Part shown: positions 10,081 to 18,980 of the stretch, in pieces
Layout: every line of letters starts with the position of its first letter
Numbering within the stretch: the first letter of the stretch is position 1
Assembly (NCBI GenBank): GCA_020252645.1
Contig: JADCCN010000010.1
Span: forward strand, 100,250-164,249
Direction: 5' to 3'
Origin: Methylobacterium sp.
GTDB lineage: Bacteria > Pseudomonadota > Alphaproteobacteria > Rhizobiales > Beijerinckiaceae
Length of the DNA: 64,000 bases
The notes under the pieces: generated by a model
The model's input: the letters and a program-made list of their open reading frames with translations, nothing else
The model's database searches: none
What the model was told of the DNA's origin: nothing
Translations under genes and position numbers: made by a program

Positions 10081-11301
10081 ATGAACGAGTTCCATCGCAT
10101 CCGCCGCCTTCCGCCTTACGTCTTCGAGCAGGTCAACAAGATCAAGGCGAAGGCGCGAGCTGCGGGCGCGGATATCATCGATCTCGGCATGGGAAACCCG
10201 GATCTGCCTGCGCCGAAGCATGTCATCGAGAAGCTGGTGGAAACGGCCGGCAAGCCGCGGACGGATCGCTACTCGGCCTCGAAAGGCATCGGCGGTCTTC
10301 GCCGCGCGCAGGCCGGCTATTACGAGCGCCGCTTCGGCGTGAAGCTGAACCCGGATACGCAGGTGATCGCCACGCTTGGCTCGAAGGAAGGCTTCGCCAA
10401 CATGGCGCAGGCCATCTGCGGCCCCGGCGATGTGGTGCTCGTGCCGAACCCGAGCTACCCCATCCATGCCTTCGGCTTCCTGATGGCCGGCGGCGTGATC
10501 CGCTCCGTTCCGGCCGAGCCGACGCCCGCGATGTTCCCGGCGCTCGAGCGCGCAATGATGCATTCCGTGCCCAAGCCCATCGCTCTGGTGGTCTGCTACC
10601 CTTCGAACCCCACGGCTTACGTGGCCGATCTCGATTTCTACCGCGATCTCGTGGCCTTCGCGAAGAAGCACGAGCTGATCCTGCTCTCCGATCTCGCCTA
10701 TTCGGAAGTCTATTTCGACGATACGAAGCCGCCGCCTTCCGTGCTGCAGGTGCCGGGCGCGATGGATGTGACGGTTGAATTCACGTCCATGTCTAAAACC
10801 TTTTCCATGGCCGGCTGGCGCATGGGTTTCGCGGTTGGAAACGAGCGCCTGCTTGCGGCGCTGGCGCGCGTGAAATCCTACCTCGATTACGGCGCCTACA
10901 CGCCCATTCAGGTGGCCGCGACCGCAGCCCTCAACGGCCCGGAAGATTGCATCCACGAGATGCGCGGCATCTATCGCCAGCGCCGGGATGTGATGGTCGA
11001 GAGCTTCGGCAAGGCCGGGTGGGAGATTCCGCCGCCGGAAGCCTCGATGTTCGCCTGGGTGCAGATCCCGGAGAAATTCCGTCACCTCGGCAGCCTCGAA
11101 TTCTCGAAGCTTTTGGTGGAGAAGGCGGATGTCGCGGTTGCGCCGGGCATCGGTTTTGGCGAGCATGGCGATGATTATGTGCGCCTTGCCCTCGTCGAAA
11201 ACGAGCAGCGCATCCGCCAGGCCGCGCGCAGCCTCAAGAAGTTCTTCGACACGGCCGATGCCACGCTCCACAACGTGATCGACATCAAGCGGGCGGTTTG
11301 A
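10081..11301 (+). CDS. PLP-dependent aminotransferase (AlaC / LL-diaminopimelate aminotransferase-like)
   Basis: DIIDLGMGNPDLPAPKHVIEKL...LGSKEGFANMAQAI...VCYPSNPTAYVADL...SMSKTFSMAGWRMGF. Confidence 0.88.
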   Translation: MNEFHRIRRLPPYVFEQVNKIKAKARAAGADIIDLGMGNPDLPAPKHVIEKLVETAGKPRTDRYSASKGIGGLRRAQAGYYERRFGVKLNPDTQVIATLGSKEGFANMAQAICGPGDVVLVPNPSYPIHAFGFLMAGGVIRSVPAEPTPAMFPALERAMMHSVPKPIALVVCYPSNPTAYVADLDFYRDLVAFAKKHELILLSDLAYSEVYFDDTKPPPSVLQVPGAMDVTVEFTSMSKTFSMAGWRMGFAVGNERLLAALARVKSYLDYGAYTPIQVAATAALNGPEDCIHEMRGIYRQRRDVMVESFGKAGWEIPPPEASMFAWVQIPEKFRHLGSLEFSKLLVEKADVAVAPGIGFGEHGDDYVRLALVENEQRIRQAARSLKKFFDTADATLHNVIDIKRAV

Positions 11302-11305
11302 GGCC

Positions 11306-11569
11306 TTGCGCGTCATTGTATTCGAGCGGAAGGCAGCGCGGGCGCTGGATGATCTGGCGCCGGATATCCGTCAGCAAGTCGAACGCGACATAATCGCGTT
11401 GGCACTGGATCGGGATTCGGTGGCGGCGCAGATTGCCCCGCTGCAAGGTTTTGAGGCCTCGCGCTTGAGAAGTGGCGATTGGCGGATTATTTTTACTGAA
11501 AATCCGACTTTCGTTCGGGTTCTTTTCATTGGCCACCGCAAAGATATCTACAGAAAGGGCCTGTCATGA
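11306..11569 (+). CDS. RelE/ParE superfamily toxin-like protein
   Basis: TTG start; MRVIVFERKAARALDDLAPDIRQQVERDI...LQGFEASRLRSGDWRIIFTENP...VLFIGHRKDIYRKGLS; overlaps the downstream ORF by 4 nt. Confidence 0.75.
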   Translation: MRVIVFERKAARALDDLAPDIRQQVERDIIALALDRDSVAAQIAPLQGFEASRLRSGDWRIIFTENPTFVRVLFIGHRKDIYRKGLS

Positions 11570-11838
11570 AGAGCCGGGTTCAGTATCTCGTTTCCCCCAG
11601 TGGCGAACGCCTGGTCGTGCTTGCTGAGAGCCAGTATCTCGAGTTGCTGAAGGGCAGGCTGCCGGTGGTGAATGACCCGGAAGAGGGTGAGCTTGCGGAC
11701 GACGTCGTGGCCGAACTCATGCGGGCATCCGTTGAAATCAAGCAAAACTCGATTCTTGCGAAGCCGGTAGACGGGAAACGTCTTCACTTTGTCGAAAAAC
11801 ATCCCTCGCCAGTCTCTCCCAAGAAAAAGATGGCCTGA
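11566..11838 (+). CDS. Putative cognate antitoxin (Phd-like N-terminus, no HTH visible)
   Basis: Translationally coupled to the toxin; N-terminus VQYLVSPSGERLVVLAESQYLELL resembles antitoxins paired with RelE-like toxins. Confidence 0.6.
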   Translation: MKSRVQYLVSPSGERLVVLAESQYLELLKGRLPVVNDPEEGELADDVVAELMRASVEIKQNSILAKPVDGKRLHFVEKHPSPVSPKKKMA

Positions 11839-11915
11839 CGGCTCGCACCCGTGACATTCCGGGGTTGCCTCACTACATCTCGCGGACGACGTTTAACCCC
11901 TCCCGCGAGGTTTCC

Positions 11916-12995
11916 ATGTCTGATGCCGAAAAGCTGGCCGCCACGGCCCATCTGCCCTCCATCCAGCTCGACCGGGGGCGCGTGGAGGCGGTGAAGAAGG
12001 AACTCGACATCACGGACCGCGCCAACATCGTCACCTATGGCGACAAGGCGCAGGCCCGCGTCTCGGATTTCGCGGATCGCATTCTGGCCGAAACGCGCAA
12101 CAAGGAGATGGGGAAGACCGGTGATCTGCTCACCGATATCCTCACACGCGCGAAGGGGCTTGATCCCGCTTCGGTCGGCCAGCTCAACTGGTTCCAGCGG
12201 CTCTTCACGAACATGCAGACGCGTCTCAGCCGCTTCAAGGAGCAGTTCTCGACCGTCGCCTCGCAGATTGATCGCGTCACGATCGAACTCGACAAGCACA
12301 AGGAGGGCCTGCGCCGCGACATCCATATGCTCGATGACCTGCACGAGCAGACCAAGGCCGCGATCGCCGAACTCGACACCTATATCGAGGCCGGCAAGGC
12401 CTATGGCGAGGAATTCAAGGCGGGCCGCCTCGCGGCGCTGAAGGCCGATGCCGATGCAAAAGCCAACACCACCGAGGGGCTGATGGCCGCGCAGGCTTAT
12501 CAGGATGCGTTGCAGGCGCTCGACCGGCTCGAAAAGCGCGTGATGTATCTCCAGCAGGCGCGGCAGATCGGCATCCAGCAGCTTCCGCAGATCCGCATCG
12601 TGCAGGCGGGCGATGAAACCCTCATCGAGAATTTGCAGGCAACCACGCAGCTCACCATCCCGGTCTGGAAGCAGAAGATGATCCTGCTTCTCGGCCTCAC
12701 CCGCCAGCAGGGCGCGCTCGACCTGCAGAAGACCGTTACCGACGCCACCAACACGATGCTGAAGCAGGCCTCCGAGATGATGAAGGGGCAGGCGATCGAG
12801 ATCGAGAAGCAGAGCCAGCGCGGCATCGTCGACATGGCGACGCTCGAGAAGACCAACCGCGACCTCATCGATACCATCACCCAGGTGATGAATGTGCAGA
12901 ACGAGGGCCGCCGCAAGCGCGCCGAGGTGGAAAACCGCCTGAACGAGATGAATACCGAGCTGAAGCGGCACCTCTCGGCGCTGCCTTCGCCGTAA
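11916..12995 (+). CDS. telA: Toxic anion resistance protein, TelA family
   Basis: LNWFQRLFTNMQTRLSRFKEQFSTVASQIDRVTIELDKHKEGLRRDI...VWKQKMILLLGLTRQQGAL. Confidence 0.85.
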   Translation: MSDAEKLAATAHLPSIQLDRGRVEAVKKELDITDRANIVTYGDKAQARVSDFADRILAETRNKEMGKTGDLLTDILTRAKGLDPASVGQLNWFQRLFTNMQTRLSRFKEQFSTVASQIDRVTIELDKHKEGLRRDIHMLDDLHEQTKAAIAELDTYIEAGKAYGEEFKAGRLAALKADADAKANTTEGLMAAQAYQDALQALDRLEKRVMYLQQARQIGIQQLPQIRIVQAGDETLIENLQATTQLTIPVWKQKMILLLGLTRQQGALDLQKTVTDATNTMLKQASEMMKGQAIEIEKQSQRGIVDMATLEKTNRDLIDTITQVMNVQNEGRRKRAEVENRLNEMNTELKRHLSALPSP

Positions 12996-13151
12996 GGCCG
13001 GGCGCCGGCCCGCGGCTCTTCGCGCGAGAGGAGGCGAAACGGAATGCCCCTTTCGCGCGAGGAAAATACGACAGAAAAAAGCGACAGAGCATCCGATCTC
13101 ATTCGGTCAGATCGGAGAATGCTCGAGGGGAATCGGCCGCGTGGGGGCGAA

Positions 13152-14453
13152 ATGTCGAAAGCATTGAAAATCGGGATTGCCGGATTGGGAACCGTGGGTG
13201 CCGCCACGATCCGCATCCTCACCCAGGCCGCGAACGAACTCGCGGAGCGCGCGGGCCGGCCCATTCAAGTCGTCGCGGTTTCCGCCCGTTCCAGGGGCAA
13301 GGATCGCGGCATCGATCTCTCCGGCTATCGCTGGTATGACGATCCGGTCGAGATGGCCTGTCGCACGGATATCGATGTCATCGTCGAATTGATGGGCGGT
13401 GCAGAGGGCGAGGCGCGCGCGACGGTCGAGGCCGCGCTCGATCACGGCATCGCGGTGGTGACTGCGAACAAGGCGCTGCTCGCAAAGCATGGGCCGGCTT
13501 TGGCGCGTCGTGCGGAAAGCCATGGCGTGACCATCGCCTTCGAAGCGGCCGCTGCCGGGGGTATCCCGGTCATCAAGGCCCTGCGCGAGGCGCTCGTGGG
13601 CAACGAGATCACCCGCATCTCCGGCATCCTCAATGGCACCTGCAATTACATCCTGAGCCGGATGGAAGAGGAGGGGCTGGATTTTGTCGCCTGCCTCAAG
13701 GCCGCGCAGGAGCTGGGCTATGCCGAGGCCGACCCGACCTTCGATATCGAGGGCTATGACACCGCCCACAAGCTCGCGCTTCTCACCGCGCTTGCCTTCG
13801 GCACGGAGGTGGATGGCGATGCGGTCTATGTCGAGGGGATTTCGGGTGTCACGCCGCTCGATCTTCTGATGGCGGAAGAACTTGGTTTCCGCATCAAGCT
13901 GCTGGGGGTCGCCGAGCGCACCGCGCAGGGCATCGAGCAGCGCGTGCACCCCACTTTTGTGCCGCGCACCAGCCAGCTCGCCGGCGTGATGGGCGTGACC
14001 AACGCGGTGGAAATCCAGGCGCAGCCCGTGGGCGCGATCACCCTTGTCGGCCCCGGTGCGGGTGGTGGTGCCACGGCCTCGGCGGTTGTGGGCGATATCG
14101 TCGATCTCGCGCGGGGCAACCGCGTCTCGGTCTTCGGCCGGCCATCGGGCGCGCTGGCAAAGCCGATCCGCGCGCCGATGCAGCAACATGAGGGCGGTTA
14201 TTACGTGCGCCTGCAGGTGCTCGACCGGCCCGGCGCCGCCGCGACCATCGCAAGCCGCATGGCCGAACGCGGCATCAGCCTCGAATCCATCCTGCAGAAG
14301 GGCAGGGGCACGCCGCGCAGCGCCTCGGGCGCGGTGCCGGTCATCCTCATCACCTATGCGACCACCGAACTCCGCGTGCGCGATGCGGTCGCCGCCATCG
14401 CCGAGGAAGGCGTGCTCGACGGCCCGCCGCAGGTGATCCGGATTGAACGGTGA
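13152..14453 (+). CDS. hom: Homoserine dehydrogenase
   Basis: KIGIAGLGTVGAATIRIL...VVTANKALLAKHG...FEAAAAGGIPVIKALREALVGNEITRISGILNGTCNYILSRM; C-terminal ACT domain. Confidence 0.95.
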   Translation: MSKALKIGIAGLGTVGAATIRILTQAANELAERAGRPIQVVAVSARSRGKDRGIDLSGYRWYDDPVEMACRTDIDVIVELMGGAEGEARATVEAALDHGIAVVTANKALLAKHGPALARRAESHGVTIAFEAAAAGGIPVIKALREALVGNEITRISGILNGTCNYILSRMEEEGLDFVACLKAAQELGYAEADPTFDIEGYDTAHKLALLTALAFGTEVDGDAVYVEGISGVTPLDLLMAEELGFRIKLLGVAERTAQGIEQRVHPTFVPRTSQLAGVMGVTNAVEIQAQPVGAITLVGPGAGGGATASAVVGDIVDLARGNRVSVFGRPSGALAKPIRAPMQQHEGGYYVRLQVLDRPGAAATIASRMAERGISLESILQKGRGTPRSASGAVPVILITYATTELRVRDAVAAIAEEGVLDGPPQVIRIER

Positions 14454-14456
14454 GGT

Positions 14457-14942
14457 CTATTCGGCGGAGACGAATTCGACGGGGATGTTGAACAGCGCGG
14501 CCATCTGCGCTTGCTCTTGATCGGCGGTCAGAAGTGTCGCGTTTTTTCGCTTGGCGTGAGCGATGTAGATGCAATCATAGATATTGAAAGTCGTTGCCAA
14601 GTCCGGTTTGGGCTTGCCTTCGGCGTTCGCATGCCATTGTCGTGCGACAAAAGACATAAACCGAGCATTTTCGATCAACTCTTCATCCACCGGATCGAGC
14701 CTGCCAACATGACGGAGGGAATATTCAGCCTCCGCCAGTTGCTCAAAAGTTGCCTCCCCACGCCGTTGTTTCTTGGCGATCGTGTTGTGGACCTCCAGAG
14801 CGATGAGAGACGGGGCCAAAAGCACATGACGAAATTGAATCACGTTCCCCTCTGCTATAGGGAGATACGAACTTGCTTTCTCGCTCCCGGGCTCATCCAC
14901 AATCCATTTGACTGCAACGGAAGTATCAATCGTCAGAATCAT
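14457..14942 (-). CDS. PIN-domain toxin (VapC-like)
   Basis: MILTIDTSVAVKWIVDEPGSEKA...LIALEVHNTI...YDCIYIAHAKRKNATLLTADQEQ, PIN acidic residues. Confidence 0.85.
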   Translation of the reverse strand: MILTIDTSVAVKWIVDEPGSEKASSYLPIAEGNVIQFRHVLLAPSLIALEVHNTIAKKQRRGEATFEQLAEAEYSLRHVGRLDPVDEELIENARFMSFVARQWHANAEGKPKPDLATTFNIYDCIYIAHAKRKNATLLTADQEQAQMAALFNIPVEFVSAE

Positions 14943-15180
14943 CGCCCTCTCGCAACTTCCGGATAAGTGGAACGGAATCTAACCCTTTTTTGGGGGTCAT
15001 CGCGCGCAACTCGGCGAGGCGGTCCAACCAGCCCCGCATTTCCTCGTTTGTCTTGCGCTGCGCCGCCTCCTCCAGCGCGCTGCGTGCAAGCGCCTCCACC
15101 GGTACATTGCGTTCTTTCGCCAGCAGCTTTAGCCGTTCGAGAATGGCGTCGTCGATCTTGCGAACCAGAATCTGTCCCAT
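14926..15180 (-). CDS. FitA/VapB-like antitoxin
   Basis: MGQILVRKIDDAILERLKLLAKERNVPVEALARSALEEAAQ, RHH-type FitA motif; overlaps the PIN toxin. Confidence 0.8.
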   Translation of the reverse strand: MGQILVRKIDDAILERLKLLAKERNVPVEALARSALEEAAQRKTNEEMRGWLDRLAELRAMTPKKGLDSVPLIRKLREGDDSDD

Positions 15181-15305
15181 GAAAGCCTCCCGGCTGAATA
15201 TGCTGATATCAAAATGATATCGTTTCAAGCCTTGCCCATCAAGCTGGCATTGCGACGCAAGATCTGTATAGGGACGCACAGAACCCTTCACGAAAAGCGA
15301 CCGCC

Positions 15306-16301
15306 ATGACCGACCTCGTCGTCACCGAAGACAAGATCATCGAACGCATCCTCACCATGGAACTCGTGCGCGTGACCGAGCGTGCGGCGGTGGCCTCGGC
15401 CAGGCTGCGCGGGCGCGGCAACGAGAAGGCGGCGGACCAGGCGGCGGTGGATGCCATGCGGCGCGAATTGAACAAGCTTCCCATCGACGGCACCATCGTG
15501 ATCGGCGAGGGCGAGCGCGACGAAGCGCCGATGCTCTATATCGGCGAGAAGGTGGGCACCAAGAAGGGCCCGAAGGTCGATATCGCGGTCGATCCGCTGG
15601 AAGGCACGACGCTCTGCGCGAAGGACATGCCGGGCTCGATCGCCGTGATGGCGATGGCGCAGGCCGGCACCTTGCTCTACGCGCCCGATGTCTACATGGA
15701 CAAGATCGCCATTGGCCCGGGCTATCCCAAGGGCATCATCGATCTTGATGCGAGCGTGGAAGACAACATCCACGCGCTGGCCAAGGCCAAGGGCGTGAAG
15801 GCCAATGAAATCACCGCGCTGGTGATGGATCGCCCGCGCCATGCCGATCTCATTGCGAAGCTGCGCGCGCTGGGCTGCTCCATCCGCCTCATCACCGATG
15901 GCGACGTGGTGGGCGTGATCCAGTGTGCGGAAACCGCGAAAACCGGCATCGACATCTATCTCGGCATTGGCGGCGCGCCGGAAGGCGTGCTCGCGGCCGG
16001 CGCCCTGCGCTGCGTCGGCGGCCAGATGCAGGGCCGCCTCATCCTCGATACGCCCGAGAAGATCGCCCGCGCCGCGACCATGGGCGTGAAGGAGCCGAAG
16101 AAGAAATACGACCTCTTCGAGCTTGCCTCGGGCGACACCGTCGTTGCCGCCACCGGCGTCACCGATGGCGCGCTCTTGAAGGGCGTGAAGTTCTCGGGCG
16201 AGATCATCGAGACGGAAACCATCGTCTATCGCTCGCTCACCGGCACGGTGCGGCGCATCCAGGGCGAGCACCGGGAACTTGCGAAGTTCCATTTGGATTG
16301 A
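15306..16301 (+). CDS. glpX: Class II fructose-1,6-bisphosphatase
   Basis: GTIVIGEGERDEAPMLYIGEKVG...DPLEGTTLCAKDMPGSIAVMAMA...GIGGAPEGVLAAGALRCVGGQMQGRL. Confidence 0.96.
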   Translation: MTDLVVTEDKIIERILTMELVRVTERAAVASARLRGRGNEKAADQAAVDAMRRELNKLPIDGTIVIGEGERDEAPMLYIGEKVGTKKGPKVDIAVDPLEGTTLCAKDMPGSIAVMAMAQAGTLLYAPDVYMDKIAIGPGYPKGIIDLDASVEDNIHALAKAKGVKANEITALVMDRPRHADLIAKLRALGCSIRLITDGDVVGVIQCAETAKTGIDIYLGIGGAPEGVLAAGALRCVGGQMQGRLILDTPEKIARAATMGVKEPKKKYDLFELASGDTVVAATGVTDGALLKGVKFSGEIIETETIVYRSLTGTVRRIQGEHRELAKFHLD

Positions 16302-16326
16302 GAAGAGCAGGGCGCCGCCGGCATTT

Positions 16327-16622
16327 CGTCATTGCGAGGAGGGCGTAGCCCGACGCGGCAATCCAGCCTGGAGCATGCTGTGAAAAAGTGGAATCCGGTT
16401 TTTCATAAAAAAGCATGCGATAATAACAAGATAAGAGCATGATGTGCTTCCGTCTGAACACATCATGCTCTAGAGCGGTTGCCGATCTGACTGAATGAGA
16501 TCGACCGCTCTCTGTTCTTGTGATTGATCGCATTTTCTTCGATCAACCGGTGCCCACTTGATCCGAAAATGCTCTAAACAGGCGTTCTGGATTGCTTCGT
16601 CAGTTCCTTCCTCGCAATGACG
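16327..16622. repeat. Palindromic CGTCATTGCGAGGA...CCTCGCAATGACG repeat split by a mosaic A-B-C repeat (inner part 16371-16577)
   Basis: Outer arms CGTCATTGCGAGGA / TCCTCGCAATGACG and GGCAATCCAG / CTGGATTGC; inner modules also found at 30847-31053 and 63781-63983. Confidence 0.85.
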
Positions 16623-16740
16623 GTCGAAAATGCCGCTTCACATCCGCCCGCTTGTTCCTGCCGATCGCAAAAGCGCAGGTGCTTTACAACAAGGTGGCTG
16701 ACCGCTCGGGCTTCATCGTCTATCGAAGGCATTTCAATCC

Positions 16741-17211
16741 ATGAGCGACGTCGGCAATTACATTGAAATCCGCAAGATCGGGCCGGAGGATGAGGCGGAT
16801 TGGCGCGCTTGTTTCAGGGCGTTCTGGGCGCATTTCGATCGTAATCTAGATGCCGATCTCTATGATCTCGCATGGCAGCGACTGTCGTCGGGGACTGAAG
16901 GAATGTACGCCATTGGTGCGTTTGCTGACGGCCAATTGATCGGTATTGCGAATGTTGTTTTTCATCGGTCCTTTTCTGCAGAAGGTTTCGATCACTATTT
17001 GCAGCATCTCTTTGTCGTGCTGCATGCCAGACGTCGAGGAGTCGGTCGCCAGTTGATCGAATACATCTATACGCTCGTGCAGCATGACGGCGGACACCGT
17101 GTGTACTGGAACACGCCTGCTGACAATCCTGCCGCGATAGCGCTGTACGAGGAGGTCGCGTCGTTTACAGGCTTCCGACTGTATCGGAAGGAATTCCTGA
17201 GAAATCGATGA
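16741..17211 (+). CDS. GNAT family N-acetyltransferase
   Basis: LQHLFVVLHARRRGVGRQLIEYIYTL...VYWNTPADNPAAIALYEEV, GNAT acetyl-CoA binding motif. Confidence 0.85.
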   Translation: MSDVGNYIEIRKIGPEDEADWRACFRAFWAHFDRNLDADLYDLAWQRLSSGTEGMYAIGAFADGQLIGIANVVFHRSFSAEGFDHYLQHLFVVLHARRRGVGRQLIEYIYTLVQHDGGHRVYWNTPADNPAAIALYEEVASFTGFRLYRKEFLRNR

Positions 17212-18980
17212 ACAAACCGCCCTTCCTCAAAGTCACGCGCTCCGCCCTGCAACGGGCGTGGGTGGATCGCCTTGATGCGGAAGCTGCGCGCCGGGCCGAG
17301 GCCATCGCCGATATCCATGGCCTGCCGAACACGCTCGCGCGCATTCTCGCGGGGCGCGGCGCGGAGGTGACGAACACGCTCGATTTCCTCGAACCGCGCG
17401 TGAAATCCGCGATGCCCGACCCGCTGGTGATGATCGATGCGGAACGCGCGATTGCCCGGCTGGCAGATGCCATCGCCTCGCGCGAACCCATCGCGATTTT
17501 CGGGGATTATGATGTCGATGGCGCTTGCTCTGCCGCCTTGCTCGGCGGCTATCTCCGGCATTTCGGGCTCCGGCCCCTCATCCATATCCCGGACCGGCTG
17601 ACCGAGGGCTATGGCCCGAATTCCGAGGCCATTCGCGGCCTGAAGGCGGAAGGCGCGAGCCTGCTGGTCTGCGTCGATTGCGGCACTTCCGGCCATGCGC
17701 CTCTCGCCGAGGCCAAGGCGCTCGGGATGGATGTGATCGTGCTCGATCATCATCAGGCGCCGGTGGATTTGCCGGCCATCGATGCCCTCGTGAACCCCAA
17801 CCGGCAGGATGATCTCTCCGGGCTCGGGCATCTCTGCGCGGCGGGCGTGGTGTTTCTGGTGCTCGCGGGGCTGAGCCGCGCCTTGCGCGAACGGGGTCTC
17901 GCGGGGCCGGATCTGCTCTCGCAGCTCGATGTCGTGGCGCTGGCGACCGTGGCGGATGTCGTGCCGCTCACCGGGCTTAACCGGGCCTATGTCGCGCAGG
18001 GGCTGAAGGTGATGAAGAACCGCGAGCGCATCGGCCTTGCCGCGCTTGCCGATGTCGCGCGGCTCGATTCCGCGCCCGAGGCCTGGCATCTCGGCTATCT
18101 CCTCGGCCCGCGCATCAATGCCGGCGGGCGCATCGGCGATGCAGCGCTCGGCGCAAGGCTGCTGCTCTCCGACAACCCGGAGGAGGCGATGCGCATCGCG
18201 CAGAGCCTCGATGGCCTCAATCGCGAGCGGCAGGCGGTGGAGGAGGCCATGCTGCTCGAAGCCGAAGCGCAGGCGCTTCAGGCTCTGGGCCTTGCGGAGG
18301 AGGATCGCGAGGTTCTCGTGGTCGCAGGCGAGGGCTGGCACCCGGGCATCGTCGGCATCATTGCCGGTCGCCTCAAGGAGCGGTTCCGCCGTCCCGCCTT
18401 CGCGATCGCCGCTTACGAAGGCGCGCTCACGGGCTCCGGCCGGTCCATCGCCGGCGTCGATCTTGGCGCGGCGGTGCGCGCGGCGGTGGAGGCGGGCATG
18501 GCGCTGAAGGGTGGCGGGCATCTCATGGCGGCCGGTGTCACGCTTCCGCCGGGCGGGGTTGCGGCTTTCGCGGATTTTCTGGAGGAGCGGCTCGCGCCTT
18601 CCGTGCGCATCGCTCGGGCCGAGGATGCGCTCGCGATCGATGCCGCGCTTTCTGCCGAGAGCCTGACGCCGGATTTCGTGACCGCGATCTCGCGCGCGGG
18701 TCCGTTTGGGTCAGGCAATCCCGAGCCGGTCTTCGCTTTGCCGTCGCATCGCGTGGCGGAGGTGATGGAACTCAAGGGCGGGCACCTCAAGGCCAATCTC
18801 GTGAGCGCCGGCGGAGCGCGCATCGAGGCGATGGCCTTCCGCGCGGCGGGGAAACCCCTGGGCGATGCGCTTTTCGCCGCGCGCGGCGAGATGGTGCATG
18901 CTGCCGGAACCGCCAGCCTCGACCAATGGGGCGGGCGCGTGAAGGTGAGCTTCCGGCTCGTCGATCTTGCGCGTTCATGA
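17208..18980 (+). CDS. recJ: Single-stranded-DNA-specific exonuclease RecJ
   Basis: IAIFGDYDVDGACSAALLGGYLR...VDCGTSG...VIVLDHHQAP...LVNPNRQDD...GPRINAGGRIGDA. Confidence 0.95.
   Translation: MNKPPFLKVTRSALQRAWVDRLDAEAARRAEAIADIHGLPNTLARILAGRGAEVTNTLDFLEPRVKSAMPDPLVMIDAERAIARLADAIASREPIAIFGDYDVDGACSAALLGGYLRHFGLRPLIHIPDRLTEGYGPNSEAIRGLKAEGASLLVCVDCGTSGHAPLAEAKALGMDVIVLDHHQAPVDLPAIDALVNPNRQDDLSGLGHLCAAGVVFLVLAGLSRALRERGLAGPDLLSQLDVVALATVADVVPLTGLNRAYVAQGLKVMKNRERIGLAALADVARLDSAPEAWHLGYLLGPRINAGGRIGDAALGARLLLSDNPEEAMRIAQSLDGLNRERQAVEEAMLLEAEAQALQALGLAEEDREVLVVAGEGWHPGIVGIIAGRLKERFRRPAFAIAAYEGALTGSGRSIAGVDLGAAVRAAVEAGMALKGGGHLMAAGVTLPPGGVAAFADFLEERLAPSVRIARAEDALAIDAALSAESLTPDFVTAISRAGPFGSGNPEPVFALPSHRVAEVMELKGGHLKANLVSAGGARIEAMAFRAAGKPLGDALFAARGEMVHAAGTASLDQWGGRVKVSFRLVDLARS

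Noticed and set aside
14457-15180. TA pair as part of a defence island
   Set aside because: A lone FitA/PIN pair among housekeeping genes; no restriction, retron, CBASS or other defence genes nearby.
16371-16577. CRISPR-like appearance of repeated palindromes
   Set aside because: Modules are dispersed single copies without regular spacers and there are no cas genes in the window.
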